Shown: one piece after another, positions 11,522 to 24,434 of the stretch | How positions within the stretch are numbered: position 1 is the first letter of the stretch | How the letters are laid out: every line of letters starts with the position of its first letter | Assembly (NCBI GenBank): GCA_001600635.1 | Contig: BCKL01000008.1 | Coordinates: 653,770 to 717,769, forward strand | DNA from: Leucosporidium creatinivorum | Lineage: Eukaryota; Basidiomycota; Microbotryomycetes; Leucosporidiales; Leucosporidiaceae | Length of the DNA: 64,000 nt | Direction of reading: 5' to 3' | Notes under the pieces: model-generated | What the model was told of the DNA's origin: nothing | The model's input: only the letters and a program-made list of their open reading frames with translations | The model's database searches: none | Program-made: the position numbers and the translations under genes

Positions 11522-12441
11522 AAGAGTGCTTCGCGATATATACACACCTCTTAATACTCACCTTGAGCGCGAGTAGGTTGCGCGAGCTGCTTCGGCGCCG
11601 ATCTTGCTGCGCGACGAGATGCAGGTGACTAGCGAACTACCCCGCTCGCCTGACACTACGATACATCTTCCTTTACGCCTCGTGAACCCCGTCTCACTTT
11701 CTCGGTTCAAGGAAGGGCGGGGCGGGACTTGTCGACTCGTCCTGGGCTCGGCCCTCACGAGCAGCGGATTCAAAATCGACGACGATCCTACAGCTACAGA
11801 ATGCCCAGCGAATCGGAAAAAACCAGCCGCGATTCGAACGTACTGCTACAGCGGCGAGCGTGAGCTTCCAGATTTGCCTGCAGTTCTTGCGAAGGGTCCT
11901 GGTCGGCGCTCGGCGCTCCGCCGAGCTCTTCGAGTTCGAAATCACCGGCTGTAGCTGGCTGTAGGCGATTCAACGAGGAAGGTCGGCTCGGTCGGCGGGA
12001 GCGAGTGCGCTTGCTATTTTGTAGTACATCCCTAACAAGGCAAGATTAATCTTAATTGGAACCCCGGCCGGGCCTGGAGCTGGTGCTCTTTCTCCTCGCA
12101 GAAAGCGCCTCGAAGGGATGGGCGCGTTTCGAGGAGCTTGTTGGTGTTGACCCTTGGGCTCTTTCCTTCGCCTTTGCTGTCCCCTGCTCCTCAGCACCAG
12201 CAGCTGCTCAGCAATCGCGCTCGGAGAAGGCTCGCTCGCCCTCTCCCCCCACACGGTCGCCTCATCTTGCACTTCACAGGAAGTCGGTCACCATCTGGCT
12301 CTCCGTAGTGAGGGCTTCTACCGCTCTCTCCCAGCAGCACAGGCAGCTCAAAGGCTCTCCTCCTTCGCAGAACATTTCGCCGTTCGCCTCACTCCTTCCC
12401 TTCGCCTCCCCTCACTTTCTTCTTCGCCGGGGAACCTCGTC
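11522..12441. promoter_or_regulatory. Intergenic region upstream of the DUF6534-like gene
   Basis: About 0.9 kb with no supported gene. It contains the CYC3 3' UTR, several TCGGCG copies (11594, 11905-11925) and an AT-richer patch around 12010-12060 that could hold promoter elements for the next gene. Confidence 0.4.
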
Positions 12442-14295
12442 ATGGGCACTTTTGATTCCTATGTCGGCGCTTACCTGCTGGCAACTCTCTTCAACATCTT
12501 CCTGACGGGGATTACTTGGTCGCAGATGGTCGAGTACTGGCGATGGTGAGTCGAAAGTTCGGGGATTGAGGAGGAGGGCGACGAGTGGATCGCCGAAGAC
12601 GAACCTCGCTCCCTTCAAGCGAGACGTAGAGAAGTGAGCAATTGCTTACCACACACTTCACTTCCCTACATGTCCCACAGCACCCAGAACGAGCACTGGG
12701 TCTACACCGTCGCCGTCTACTCGATCCTCCTCTTCGGCTTCGTTCATTCGGCCACCTGCGTTGCCACCGTCTACACCATGGTCGTCGACAACTTTGGGGA
12801 TGTCGCTCAGATGGCTCACTGCCCTTGGTCCTTCGCTATAGACCCCGTTCTCACGTGAGCGGCATAGCAGAGCAGTGTTCGGAGCTCGGCGCTGACCTTG
12901 GCCTCACTTCGGCTCTGGCTCATCGCAGGGCTCTGATCGCCTTCGTCGCCCAAACCTTCTTTGCATTCCGGGTCTACATCCTCTCCAATCGCCAACTCCT
13001 CCTTCCCGGCTTCATCCTCTTCCTCACTTTCCTCCAACTTGGTGAGCTCGCTCTGCTGCCTCGCCGAATCTCGAGTGTAACTGATATCTGCCGATATGAC
13101 AGCATTCGGAGCTTACTGTACTGCTTTCGCTTACTTGCATCCGCTGTGGACTGAGATCATCACGATCAAATGGGTAAGTTCGGCGCTCGGCGTGAGCAGA
13201 AACTCTCCGGCGACCAAGACTGACTCGGTTCTGCAGGCTGTTGCTCTCTGGCTGTTCCTCATGGCGTTCGGCGACATCGTCATCACCAGCGCCATCAGTA
13301 AGCCCCACGGGTTCCGGTTGGTCAGTCGGCCGAGATTGGATCGAAAGCTGACCCAGTCACCCTGCAGTCTACTACCTCAATAAGGCTCCCACGGACTTCA
13401 CTGTCACCAACAGTATCATCGACAAGCTCATCAAGCACATTGTGGCCAACAACGCATTGGTGAGCCTCTCTCGGCAATGACTCCAGATTTTCAGAATCGC
13501 CATTCTGACTACTCACCTTTGCTACAGACCGCTATCGCTGCTGCCGCCTCTTCGATCATGTTTGTAGCCGCGCCAGGAGTGTACCACGTGATAGCCGGGC
13601 TGGTCATAGCTAGGTTAGTTCAATCAGGACAAGAGCTCGGCCTTGCTTTCTCCTCCTCCTTTCTTCCCATGTCCACCGTCACTGGCCCCAGCGGCCAACT
13701 CGCTCGACAATATGCTGACTCTGACTTCTCCGCAGGCTCTACATTGTCTCCTTCCTTGGCTCTCGTAGGTCACAGTCGACGGCAACCATTGCCGAGCTCT
13801 GGCTGACACTGTCCTGCTCAACAGTGAATAGTCGTGCCCGCCTCTCCGAGAACCTCAACGCCACTCGTGCCAACGGTCGAGCTTACGCATCAGGTCTCGA
13901 CTCGGGCATGGGACCCTCCTCGCCCATCGCTGGAACGCCGAGGGCGACCATGCGCGAAAGCAAAGGGAGGAGGCCGCCTATTTCCCGGTCTCAGAGTACG
14001 AGATCCAATTTCAAAAACCATGGACAAGACTCACTGCCGATCCAAGTCACCATTGACTCGAGTACGGAGCAGTACATTGAGGAGGATCGAGAGACATGGG
14101 ACTCGGACAAGCATGCGCCGAGCCATCGACGAGAGGCGCCGACTACCCTCACGCCCAACAACTCACCACCGTTTCGTGTCATGTCACTCGCTGTACCCGA
14201 GAACCTCCTCCAGCCAGTAAGTGCAGCTTCTGCCTCCGCTGAAGCGCCGAGCTGATCCTCGGTCTTTCTCTCAGCCTCCAAGTCGAATAGCTTAA
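12442..14295 (+). CDS. Seven-helix membrane protein, DUF6534-like
   Basis: Integral membrane protein of a family common in basidiomycetes and of unknown function. The ATG at 12442 gives MGTFDSYVGAYLLATLFNIF, the family's usual opening. Further helices are HWVYTVAVYSILLFGFVHSA, ALIAFVAQTFFAFRVYILSN, LLPGFILFLTFLQLAFGAYC, AVALWLFLMAFGDIVITSAI, a block with IIDKLIKHIVANNALTAIAA and a last helix GVYHVIAGLVIARLYIVSFL. The membrane part is followed by a Ser/Arg-rich cytosolic tail with SRSQSTRSNFKN. The last small exon (14275-14295) gives PPSRIA. About nine short introns. The tail resembles a phosphorylation target, but no function can be assigned. Confidence 0.8.
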
Positions 14296-14593
14296 GCAGG
14301 GAGAAGGAGAGCCGCAGGAATGAATTTTCTCTTCATGTAACCCCCCCTGCTTGTAACACCATCGCATCTCGTCCCTCACACGGCCGAGCAAGCGAATGAA
14401 CGCCGAGAGGGGCTTTGAGCTCAGCTGATATGCTACAGCGGCGTGTGAGCAGGCATGGTATGCTGTACGAGGTGCGAGTGAGCTACTCAGTCGACTCTGC
14501 ACCAGGGTGAGAACCAACGAGAACAGCGAAGCTGGACGCGCTGACCCAGCTGACCCTTCTTCTCCTCCAACTTCTTCGTCTCCGCCTCTCGAC

Positions 14594-16365
14594 ATGCTCG
14601 TACGGATCAGCCTCGCAATCGTCTTAGGACTGTCTGCTGCTCAGGCTGCTACTGTACCGAGCCAGCTCTTCGACGCGTCCGTCTATTCCAAGCTCAGCGC
14701 AACAGCAGCTCTCCCTCCCGGCGCCTGGCCCCAATACACCGCTAGTAACGGGTCATGGAACACCTTCAGTAGCTCAGACTGGACGACTGCATTCCTCCCT
14801 GCAACCTTCTACGCCCTTAATCACCGACATACGGTGCTCTGCCCCGCTGCGACGCCTTCCTCGGCCAACGGCAGCGATGTCGACTGGTTAGCTCACGCTC
14901 GTGAATGGTCTGCGGCGATCTTGAATCCCTCGCTCGCGCTGGAGGAAGCCTGGGTGCACGACGTCGGCTTCTCCAGCTGGGTCGCGAGGGAGGAGCTCGC
15001 TTTGGGCCAGAATGAGACGGCACAGGCGACTCTGCTACAAGAGGCAGGATACCTAGCTAGTCGCTTTTCGCGCGTAGTCGGATGTACGAAGAGCTGGGAT
15101 CGTGGAGAGGGCGAGTTCGAGGTCGTGAGTTCGGTCTCGGCGCCGACTCGGCGGTGCTCATCGCTGACCTTCGCTCGCTCGTAGATCATCGACAAGTGAG
15201 CCCAGAGCTTTCACGAGGAGATCTGAGGAATTGAATTCTCTCTCCTAGCATGATGAACTTGCAGCTGCTGGTCCAAGCCGCCGAGATCTCGGGCAACGAG
15301 ACCTACCTCGAGATGGCCACTTCCCACGCCAACAAGACTCTCGCCCATCATGTCCGCGAAGATGGCTCTTCCTTCCATGTTATCGACTACTCGCCGAGCA
15401 CGGGCGAGGTGCAGTGGTCGGGGACTGCTCAGGGTGAGCTCATTCACGACTTCGGCGATTCCGAGCTGACTCTCGAAGTCGAACAGGCTACTCAAACTCT
15501 TCGACTTGGTCGAGGGGTCAAGCATGGGGAGTCAACGGTTTCGCCCTCATGTACAACGCTACGAAGGACCCTGTGTACCTCGATACGTCCCGTCGGATGG
15601 CGAGCTACTTCCTCGACCACCTACCTCACCTCGGCGTCTCTTATTGGTGCGTCTTCTCGACTCTCCATTGGCGTAGAAGCTTATTTACAACCTCTCGCAG
15701 GGACTTTGACGCTCCGCTACCCACCACCCTCGACACCTCGGCCTCCCTCATCGTCTCCTCGGCGCTCCTCCTACTCTCGTCGCTGGAAAACTCGCTGTTG
15801 AACTCGACGGGAGCTCAACTTTGGTCAGATGCAGCCGTTGCACTGTTGAGCAATGTCGTCGAGCAGGGCGTGGTTGGATGGGAGGGAGCGTCGCTCGTAG
15901 GGAACGGCACGGTGAACAATCGAGCTGACCCGTGAGTCCGCTTTCCTCATCGCGGATGTCTCTTCGAGCAGCGTACTCAACCGAATCGTTTTTGTAAAGG
16001 CCCAACAATAACACTGGTATCATCTATGGTGCGCTCAAACCCTCAGCAGCTCATCCTTGCTCATTCTCGCCTCGCGCCAAGCTGACCTTCTATCATCTCC
16101 CTTCCCCATCTCTCGTTCTCGCGCCACAGGCGACTACTACTTCGTCGAGGCAGGCAATCAGCTCCTCTCGTTCGGCCTCGCTAACTGCACCGATGGCAGC
16201 CCGGCCGTGGGCTCCTCGCTCGCCAGCTCGGCTTCCAATTCGAGCGCCTCGAGCGGGTTGGCAACCTCCAGCAATGGTGCCAGCAGTCCGAGCAGCACCA
16301 CTACACCCTCTTCGGGCGCCTCGCGTACGCTGGTGCTCTCTTCTCTCATTGGAATCTCTCGCTGA
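14594..16365 (+). CDS. Secreted glycoside hydrolase, family GH88-like (unsaturated glucuronyl hydrolase)
   Basis: Probable extracellular enzyme removing unsaturated uronic acids from lyase-cleaved polysaccharides. A signal peptide MLVRISLAIVLGLSAAQA opens at 14594. Family landmarks: WPQYTASNGSW, SDWTTAFLPATFYALN, the catalytic-loop motif VHDVGFSSW (the Asp aligns with a catalytic Asp of UGL enzymes), IIDNMMNLQLLVQAAE, DGSSFHVIDY, and after splicing TWSRGQAWGVNGFALMYN and GDYYFVEA. The C-terminus is a Ser/Thr/Gly-rich stretch ending in a short hydrophobic segment, which suggests a GPI anchor or wall linker. The 3' end is uncertain: an alternative last intron (about 16330-16385) would change the final residues and move the stop to about 16441. 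Confidence 0.82.
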
Positions 16366-16548
16366 CTCGACTCGGCGCTCGCAGAACTTCGGCCGCCATC
16401 GCTCGTTCGCTGGCTCTCAAAGAGTCGTAGCTCTCGGATAGACGTGTAATGCGTAGATGTGTAAGGTAGATTGCTTGATTCGATAGAGGACGGGGATATT
16501 CAAGAGCTAGAGAACAAGAACACGAGAGGAAGAGCGAGGCGAGTAGGA
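16366..16548. other. Convergent 3' spacer
   Basis: Spacer of 183 bp between the convergent hydrolase and transporter stops. No gene seen; presumably overlapping 3' UTRs. Confidence 0.4.
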
Positions 16549-19500
16549 CTAATTACTGATTATGCTAGAGGGTTCAGGGGCGAGGCGAGACGGGAGACTA
16601 GTGGATGCGGAAGGAGTGGAGGAGGCCGACGAAGCAGAGACACTGTCAAGGAATAGGTCAGCGAGCGCCGAGAAGCTGAGAAGCCGCGATCCAAGCTTAC
16701 GGCGATGGCGATAAATCCGGCAGCGTAATTCAACGGCCAAGGGTGCGCCGAGGGACCGTCCGCGATGGATGCTGCCCACATAGTTCCTCCGATAATTGGT
16801 CCTGTAGTCGAGAGCGAGGAAGAGAAGATCAGCGCGAGCTCGGCGATGAAGGAGCGACGCCGTACCGATGAAGCGAGCGAGGCTGACGGCGGACTGAGCG
16901 AGGCCATTCGCCAAAGGAACAAGATGCGGCGGCGTCATCGCGTTGATGAGGACCTGTCGGCAGAAGGTCAGCTGGACGTCTCGAGCGACGAAGCGAAACG
17001 AGGCAGCAACGACGTACCATCACCGCGGTATAGCAGCATGTAGACGCGAGGTAGCGAATCGCCGAGATGGTGACCATCCCGAAAGTAACGAGGTAGGAGT
17101 TTCCGCTCTCTTGTAGGAGCCCTCGAAGCTCGGGGAACCTGTCGAAAGAGAGTAGCGTGAGCGCCGAGCCTCGAGAAGCAGCAGGAAGAAAAAAATTACA
17201 GCAAGTACACCGGCATGTACAAAGTCAGACCAAGTCGGAACCTGCGAGGAGAGCGTCAGCTGTTGTCCGCTGGAGGAGGGGAGGGGAGGGCGTACATGGC
17301 GAGGTGGGAGAGCGAACCGCCAGGAGGTCCCACCGACGGATAGAACTTGAACTGCCAGATCCCTTGGAAGACGAACATGACCGACACCAGGAAGGCGTAG
17401 TTGGCTGCCTTGAGGCCCAAGCCACCACTCGCCGCAGGAGTGACCAAGAATGAGAGGAAGACCTGATCGCAGGTGCATCCATGGAGGGCGAGGAGGGCGT
17501 ACTGGACGATCATGCCGAGGGGGAGTTGTCGGATGAGCGATTCCTCTGGCTTCTCCGCTGTGGAGCGGTTGTCGGGCGTCGTCACGTCGTGCTCGACGAC
17601 CGAGGCAGGGCGTCCAGATTCGGGGATGGCGGCCATCGAGGGGTTGAACGCCGAGTCGTTGCTCAGCGCTTGCGAGTGTTGGACCTGAGCGTGTGCAGAA
17701 GCGAGAGACTCGTCGTCCAGTCCAGTGTTGGCGAAGATGCTAACCCCGCCGCGCATCGAAGACGAGGCGACGGAGCCTCGGCGCAGGCGACCGGTACCGG
17801 CGTACGAGGCGACGCGCTCCCTCGCCGGGGACAGCACGGCGCGATCTTGACTTGGCGAACGACTCCTCGAGTGGCCTCCTGGGACTTGTAGCGCGGGCGA
17901 AACGTGGCCCGAGCCTCCCTCCTGCCTGCGAGCGTGAGCTCGTAGATCCTCGATGGACGGCGGCGCGCTTCCATAGCCAAAAAAGTCGGGTTCACCATCG
18001 TGGTTGTTGGGCGACTCGTCGCCTCCATGGCGGGAGCCTCCGATCCGCGACTCCTCGTCCTCGAAGACCGACTCCTCGTAGTCGACCTGGCTGTAGTCGT
18101 CGGCTTCTCGAGTAGCGTTGGCGACCCAGAGGTCCGAGATGGAGAAGACCGCTTGCTCGTTGGCCATGAGAAGTCGTTGGGCGAAGGAGAAGTCTCCTCG
18201 GTCGAGGTCGTAGTCGGGAGCGTAGGCGTTCGAAGTTCCCACGCTCATCGACCTGTAGCCCGACCGACTGGCGAAGCGACGGCTAGGGATACGCATGCCA
18301 CCTGCCTCGCTCGGCTGGCGACTCGTGCTGTAGCCGTACGCTGAGCCTGCGAACCTCGAGGGTCGTCGATGGCCGAGCGGGCTGCGCTCGTCGGGAGGTG
18401 GTGTGGGGAGGGGCGAGAGGGCTGAAGGAGGAGGAGGAACGGCGCCATGGGAGGTGTGGAGCGGAACGGTGCCAGTGGAGTCGGAGGTGGGGAGACGAAC
18501 GCCCGAGTCGCGGCGAACGAGAGCGACGAGTTTGGTGACGAGGGAGCGGAGGAGGGAGCCAAAGCTGCGAGTGGCGCGCTGGACGTCCTTCTCTGATGGC
18601 AGCTGAATGGAGCCGGTTCGAGGACCGCCGTCGGGGTTGAGGAAGAGGGAGAGGAGGGCGCCGCTGGTGGTGATGGAGCCGGCGATGAGGCAGGGGAGGA
18701 GGTAAGGGTACTCGGTGAAGAGGACCGAGTCACCGAACCAGCGAGGATGGTTCTTGACCTGTGCGTGGAGATAGGTAAGCTTCGTCTGGAAGCAGAAGGA
18801 CAGGTTCGACCAACGGGGTTCTCGGCGAGTCCACCGATAATCGAGCCGACGATACCTCCGAGACCCCACGCCAGCCCCATGTAGGTGAAGGCGCGAGACT
18901 CGTTGGTCGGATCGGTGATGCCTTGTACAGCCGATCGAGCAACTCCGACGGCGCCTGCGAGAGACAAGGTCAGCTTTGAGAACTCGGCTCCTGCTGGACA
19001 GCACTCACCATTGAAAAGTCCCATGGCGAATCGGATCGTGATCGCAGTTGGGAGGTTCTTGCTCGTTCCGAAAGCCATCACACTCAATCCATTGCCGAGC
19101 AGCGAGGCGAAGAGGACGGCTCGGCGTCCATGCTTCTCGGCGACCGAGACCCACAGCAGCGACGTGAGGAATTGCGAGAGGAAGAAGACGGATCTGGGGA
19201 GTGATGGAAGTAAGCGGAGAGTATAGCACGCTGCAAAGAGCAGACTTACGAGACCACGCCGGTCCAGAATCCGACGAGCGCTTCTCCTCCGCCATCTGGT
19301 CCAGTACCAACGCCAAAGTCCTCAATCATGCTGTATTGCAAAGAATTAGTGCTTGAGCTTCGGAAGCCGAACCAACTTCAGACTCACAAGTAAAGGAAGG
19401 GCGAGGAGAGCGACGCCGAGAGGAACTCGCCGAAGAGAGCCACGCAGCTGTAGGGACCACGGGAGTCAGTATCGTCGAGCTCAGAGCGAAGTCGACGGTC

Positions 19501-20147
19501 GGTACTCACAGCACGATGATAGGAATGGTCGGCAAGGGTGTAGCTTCGACGATGGGCTCCTCCTCGTCATCCAGGCCGCCGGGCGACCTCCTTCCGCCCA
19601 ACTGCGACTCCTCGCCGGGCGAAAGCAGCAGCGGATTCCTCAACGGCGGTTGTCGTCCACCGAAGGCACTGGCGCCGCCGAAGCTCTTCCTCCCCTGCGC
19701 TCGCGAGACGGAGCGCGTCCACTTGAGCGATGGCCCTCGTGGTCGGCCACTGGGCTGTCCTCCTGCAAGATCTTCGTCCTCCTCGTCGCTGTCCATGGCA
19801 TTCGAGTCGCCCGACTGCGAGACTCGGCGAAAGGGAGGAGGAGGCATCGAGATGCGATTCGGCGCCTCGCTCCTCGAGCCTGCTGCTGCTGGCGGTGGGA
19901 TTACGCTGCTTTCCTCCTCGTTGCTCCTCGATAGGATCCCACCGAGTAGTCCAGCACCTCTGCCGCCGCTCTTGGAAGCCGTACGTTTCTTGAAGGACAT
20001 GGGCGACGACGCGTTCTGCAGGATGCCAACGGGCGGGGATTGCGAGAGCTGATTTGGTGAGGGGGAGCTGCTCAGCTGTGTAGGTGTGGAAGGCGAAAGA
20101 GGATCAAAGTCGGCCGTCACCTGCTTGGGCGCCACGGGAGACGACAT
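16549..20147 (-). CDS. Major facilitator superfamily transporter with very long central loop
   Basis: DHA1-type MFS transporter resembling fungal YCR023C-like and plant ZIF-like proteins. The start at 20147 gives a cytosolic N-terminal tail of about 200 residues, rich in Ser, Pro and acidic patches (DSDEEDED). The first six helices include ALFGEFLSASLSSPFLYFMI, VGFWTGVVSSVFFLSQFLTS, the MFS motif A region WVSVAEKHGRRAVLFASLLG, AITIRFAMGLFNGAVGVARS and FTYMGLAWGLGGIVGSIIGG. After YLLPCLIAGSITTSGALLSL comes a loop of roughly 330 residues, Ser/Arg/acidic rich, and then the second bundle: QYALLALHGCTCDQVFLSFL, NYAFLVSVMFVFQGIWQF, SYLVTFGMVTISAIRYL, LVPLANGLAQSAVSLARFIG and PIIGGTMWAASI. Substrate unknown. 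Confidence 0.85.
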
Positions 20148-20660
20148 GCCGATGCGAGCGATACTCCCTTGAGCGGACGATGGCTGACGGGCGAACGCTG
20201 TAGAGAGGTGGTTGGGTATGATCTCCTGTACGTTCTGATCCTGCTCCCGTGGTCGAACTGAGGGCGAAAAGCCAAGGGTCGTGTGATTCGTAGGAGGGCA
20301 AGGGAGACTTGGCTCAGCTGAGTCGCTCGCTTCGCAGGCCGTTCAGACTGCCGAGGAATGCTGCTCCAAATTGCTACTTGCAATTGCTACTACTTGTCAT
20401 GCTACTCGGTAAATGTCCATTCAATGCTGCCCAGTGTCCTTTTTCTGTCCTAGTCCCATCACATCCCCCACCGAAGCCTCCTTCCCGCTCAGATCCCGAA
20501 TGTCCGTTTCTCCCAACGCCAGAAGCCAACAATGCACAACGAAAACACATCACGCCGAGAGGTATCTATACAAAGAACGAAGAGAGAAGTCTACAGATGA
20601 TCGAGGGGGAAGGGGAGGGAGCCGAGGTGTTCGGCCTCGGCGATGGCTGCTCGGCTCGGC
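20148..20660. promoter_or_regulatory. Transporter upstream region
   Basis: The 513 bp between the transporter start and the 3' end of the transcription-factor gene, both minus. No gene supported. An AT-richer section near 20370-20420 may be promoter. Confidence 0.4.
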
Positions 20661-23530
20661 TCAGGCGTATGCCCTCGACCAGCTGGCCATGTTGAACTCG
20701 GTGAGGGGAGAGACGAGTGTCGCGGTGGTCGAGAGCCAGGGCTTGAGGAGAGGGGCGAGCTGGCGGTCCTCACGCTTGTTGTACGAGTCGAACGACCCCG
20801 AGTTGCTCTGCGAAGGAGCGCTAGGGGCGTAGTCGCCGAGGTTGGAGGATTGGTAGTAGCTGTCGGTGTATGATTCGGCGTAGGGGAGTGGGGAGAGGTA
20901 CTGCTCTGCGCGGAGGTAGTTCTGTGGACACGATGGGTCAGCGTATGCGAGAGAGGCGGAACGATGGACGACTCACGCTGGCCGAGCCCTGAGGCAGGAA
21001 GAAGGGAGTGTCGACCACCGAGCCGTGGTCGAAGCCGGAAGCAGAGGAAGAGGAAGGGCTGTTGATGTTTCCGAGACCGAAGAAGGAGCCGGCGGGCGCC
21101 GTGAAACCGCTCGGCCTCTTCCTCTCCTCCTGCTCGGCGAGCTGCTGAAGGATCACTCCGCCGCGGAGGAAGACTCGGCGAAGGGAAGTGGGCCAGGTAG
21201 TCGTCTGAGCTGCCGAGCTTAGGGAAGAGAGACGAGCGCGAGTGTCGTCAATCGGCGAAGAGAGGTTGGAGCCTGTATGGAGAAGGAGGTCAGCCGACTG
21301 ACTTGACGCAGAGAGAACGAGTGCGGACTGACCAAGCATGTCGATGGAGAGACTGATAGCTGAGCTCCAACAAGCGAGAGAGCTGTACATGCTCGCTACG
21401 GGAGCGCGAGTGGCGGCCGAGTCGATGATGGAGAGGAGCAGCGCTGCGAAGGCAGAGCGAGGTCAGCAAGTCGGCTCCGTAGACCTGAGGATAATGCTTG
21501 ACTCACTAGCATGCTTCGTGCAGGTATCCTTCCACCACTCTGCTCCCTGCTCCCCTGGAAGCTGCTCCGCTCCTGCGATCCCTCGAGCGAGCATGACATG
21601 GGCGAACGACTTGAGCAGGCTCGGGAACGAGTCGTTGAAGCCTCCCGACGATGCCCTCGACGACACAGGCGAGTTGTTCGAGTACGGCTCTGTGCTCGAC
21701 TGGGTATCGAGGGCCCCGAGCTCTTCGTGCAGCGCCAACAGCTCGATGGAAGAGGGGCGCCGCGAGCCGCTGCCAGTCGTCGCCTTCGAGATCTTGCTGA
21801 GGAGGAGGCAGACCGAGTGGAGGGCGATGACCGGCTTCATGGATGATGAACTGGTGGAGGCGGCGAAGGAGAAGTCAAACTCGCCAGTGTTGGGCGAGTA
21901 GGCTTCGTCTGGCAAGTCGGAGGGGAAGCGGCAGGAGATGGTACCGGGGTCGAGAGGGTGGTAGGGCTTGCTGAGGAAGGCGCGAGCGAGTCTGCATGAA
22001 TGACGCGGTCAGATCACTCTGCCAAGGGGCTGAAATACTCGGCAACTTACGTATCCAGCGAGAAGAGCGCCCAAAAGACCCTCCTTCGGTCCTCAGCTTC
22101 GAGGGGGGTGAAGCGTGCGCTGAGCTCGTCAGGATCTCGTGGCTGTAGAGCACCGTGTCAGACTGTCTCCTATGCCACTCAAGCAGAGCTTAGACTCACC
22201 AGCTCGAGCTCCCAAACCCCGGCGATGGCGGCCATGTTGAACGTGAGGGTCGCCTCGAGGTGCTTTCCTCCGTCCCAGCTGGCCCAGAACATGTTGAGAA
22301 GTACGACGGCGCGCAGACCCTCGAGTGACGGGTTCTTGGCAAAGCCTGTGAGAAGCGCGTGGTCAGCGATCGAAAGCACCGCGCCCTTCTCGGCGGCTCC
22401 GTAACGCACCTCCCGAGCAAAGAGCCTGCAACGCTCCATCAATCCATGACCTCACCAACAATCCCTTCCCATCGCCCACCGGCATCGAGCTCGCCGCCGC
22501 TTCTTCCTCGCTCATCGCCATCAAGCCGTTTCCGCAAACGCCGAGATACGTCGCCAACCACCTTCCATCATTGGTAGCTCCATTCTTCCAGAACGCCTCG
22601 CATTGCGCTTCGAAGCTGGGACGATGGAGAACGTGTAGGAGAGGGTTGACGCGCTGGAAGAAGCTCGAGATGGCGGCGGTCGCTTGTCGGTGGGTGGGCA
22701 TGAGCTGCATGAGGCGTTGGAGGTCTTCTGGCGTCGGACGGGCGAGGAGGGAGGTCGGTTCGGCGAGATGTGCTACTGGTTCTGCTGCTAGTCTTGCGTC
22801 TGCCTCCAGTAACTGCAAGTGAGAGGATTCGGCGATTCCGCTCGAGGTCAGCTCATGGGCTCTTTAGCAGCTCGAGGGAGACAGCTCACCTTTGTGACGA
22901 GGGCGGGAAAGTCGATGGCGGTAGATTGATGTTGACCGGTGCTGAGCGAGCCCACGAGAAGCCGGCTGGCTACCTCCGCATCCTGGTTAACGAAGCGAAC
23001 CAGCGGACAAGGTCGAGGGGAAGCGCCGGCGAGGGAGGAGGGAGCAGAAGCGGCTCGAAGGGGTTGCTTGGGACTGTGCAGTGGTCGAGGGCTTTCCGAG
23101 GATTGCGAGGTGGACCGAAGCTTGAGGATCTTGGATTCGAGCAAGTCGAGCTTCGCCTTGAGCTGAACCGAGGGGATCTCCGAAGGGTCGTCGCTGCAGT
23201 GTATGAGGGTTAGCTGGGCTAAAGTAGGTGATGATTAGTATTCACGTACAAGTTGAGCAGGTTCTGGAAGCTGCACGACAACTCGTCGCCCTGTCGAGTC
23301 AGATGAAAGGGTCAGCATCTGGGCGCATTGTTGCTAGGGAATGGACTCACCCGAGCTACGCAAGCTACACAGGCAGGGAAGGTGAGGCTACAGGCCACCT
23401 TGCGCTCCCTACAGCTGGCGCAAGAGACGGCTCCTCGTCCAGGCTTCCTTGCTGATGAGGCTGCTGGACGCTTCTTGGACTTGCCAGCCGACGAGGCGCG
23501 AAAGGGCTTGAAGTCACCATCCTCCGACAT
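20661..23530 (-). CDS. Zn2Cys6 fungal transcription factor
   Basis: Binuclear zinc-cluster regulator. From the ATG at 23530 a basic, Lys/Ser-rich N-terminus leads to CASCRERKVACSLTFPACVA with a fifth Cys just after; the sixth comes from the next exon (RGDELSC). The spliced pattern is C-x2-C-x6-C-x6-C-x2-C-x8-C. Then come a linker heptad-like KAKLDLLESKILKLR and the fungal-specific regulatory domain: TAAISSFFQRVNPLLHVLHR, FWKNGATNDGRWLATYLGVC, LEGLRAVVLLNMFWASW and TFNMAAIAGVWEL. The gene ends at 20661 after EFNMASWSRAYA. Several short introns. The target pathway is unknown; adjacency to the MFS gene is not by itself evidence that it regulates it. Confidence 0.85.
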
Positions 23531-24434
23531 GCCCGGGGAGAGCAGGGGCGTCTGTAGTTGGGTAGCTTTGACCGAGAGCGAGTAGAGCGAGAACGAGAGG
23601 GAGGTCAAGGAGGAAAGCCTTCGCTCGGTTTGCTCTGGCTTCCGCGTGCTTTTCGTTTCTCCACGACAATGATCTGCATGTGGGGAGAACACCGCTCGGG
23701 CGATGGAGGAGCACCTGCTGTACGTGAGGAGCCACTCCTACTCTTTGCAGCTTCCCCTGCACCTCTACAGACCTGCTCCCCTGCACCTGTACGCCTACAG
23801 CTGCCTTGTTCAAGAGCCCTGGGCGCTTCTTGATCCTCCCGAAATGGCCGAGCGGTGCAGCGCTTGCCCACCGAGCCAAGCTCAGCTTTCCCCGACTGTC
23901 AAGGCGGCGGGGAGCTTGCATACGCTCGTTCGTTTTCTGTACTGCATCATCATCATCATGGACCTTACACCTCTCCCACCCGCGTCGGCCGAACACGAAC
24001 CGGCAGCTCGAAAGGAGGAGCCGTCCTTCGGTCTTCGGCGATAGCTTTAGCAGACGCTGCAGGGGCTCGTGAGGGTCTTCGAGTGGAGATGGCCGTCTGC
24101 TACATACCTACAGCTCCTCTGTAGTCCTCGCCAACAGCTCCAGTGCCGTCCTGCACCCTTCACACCCTCCGAAGCCCGCGCCGAGCAGCTGATCCTACCT
24201 TCCTACGCGTCGCAGCTCGAATCTCCGGCTTGCTCATGAGAAGCCGAATTTGAGCTGGAGCCTCCCCTTCGACGAGAAGCGTGCCCAATTCAAGCCGTAA
24301 TCTCGACCGAGGCCAGTGGCGCTGATGAAGGTGCTCGCTAGCGGCCAGGCGCTTCCTTGACCCTGCGTGCTGTGTACAAAATGCTTCAACAACAAGGAAA
24401 CTGCTACTATGTACGCCGAGCTTCCGCAGATCCC
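23531..24434. promoter_or_regulatory. Transcription-factor upstream region
   Basis: About 0.9 kb with no supported gene. It contains repeated CTACAG/CTGTAG hexamers (23764-23800 and 24098-24125) and TCGGCG copies. It should hold the transcription-factor promoter and the 3' UTR of the RNase III-like gene. Confidence 0.4.

Noticed and set aside
11790-11850. Possible tRNA with GTTCGAATC on the minus strand
   Set aside because: The T-stem (GTACG against CGCGG) fails to pair and there is no A-box at the right distance.
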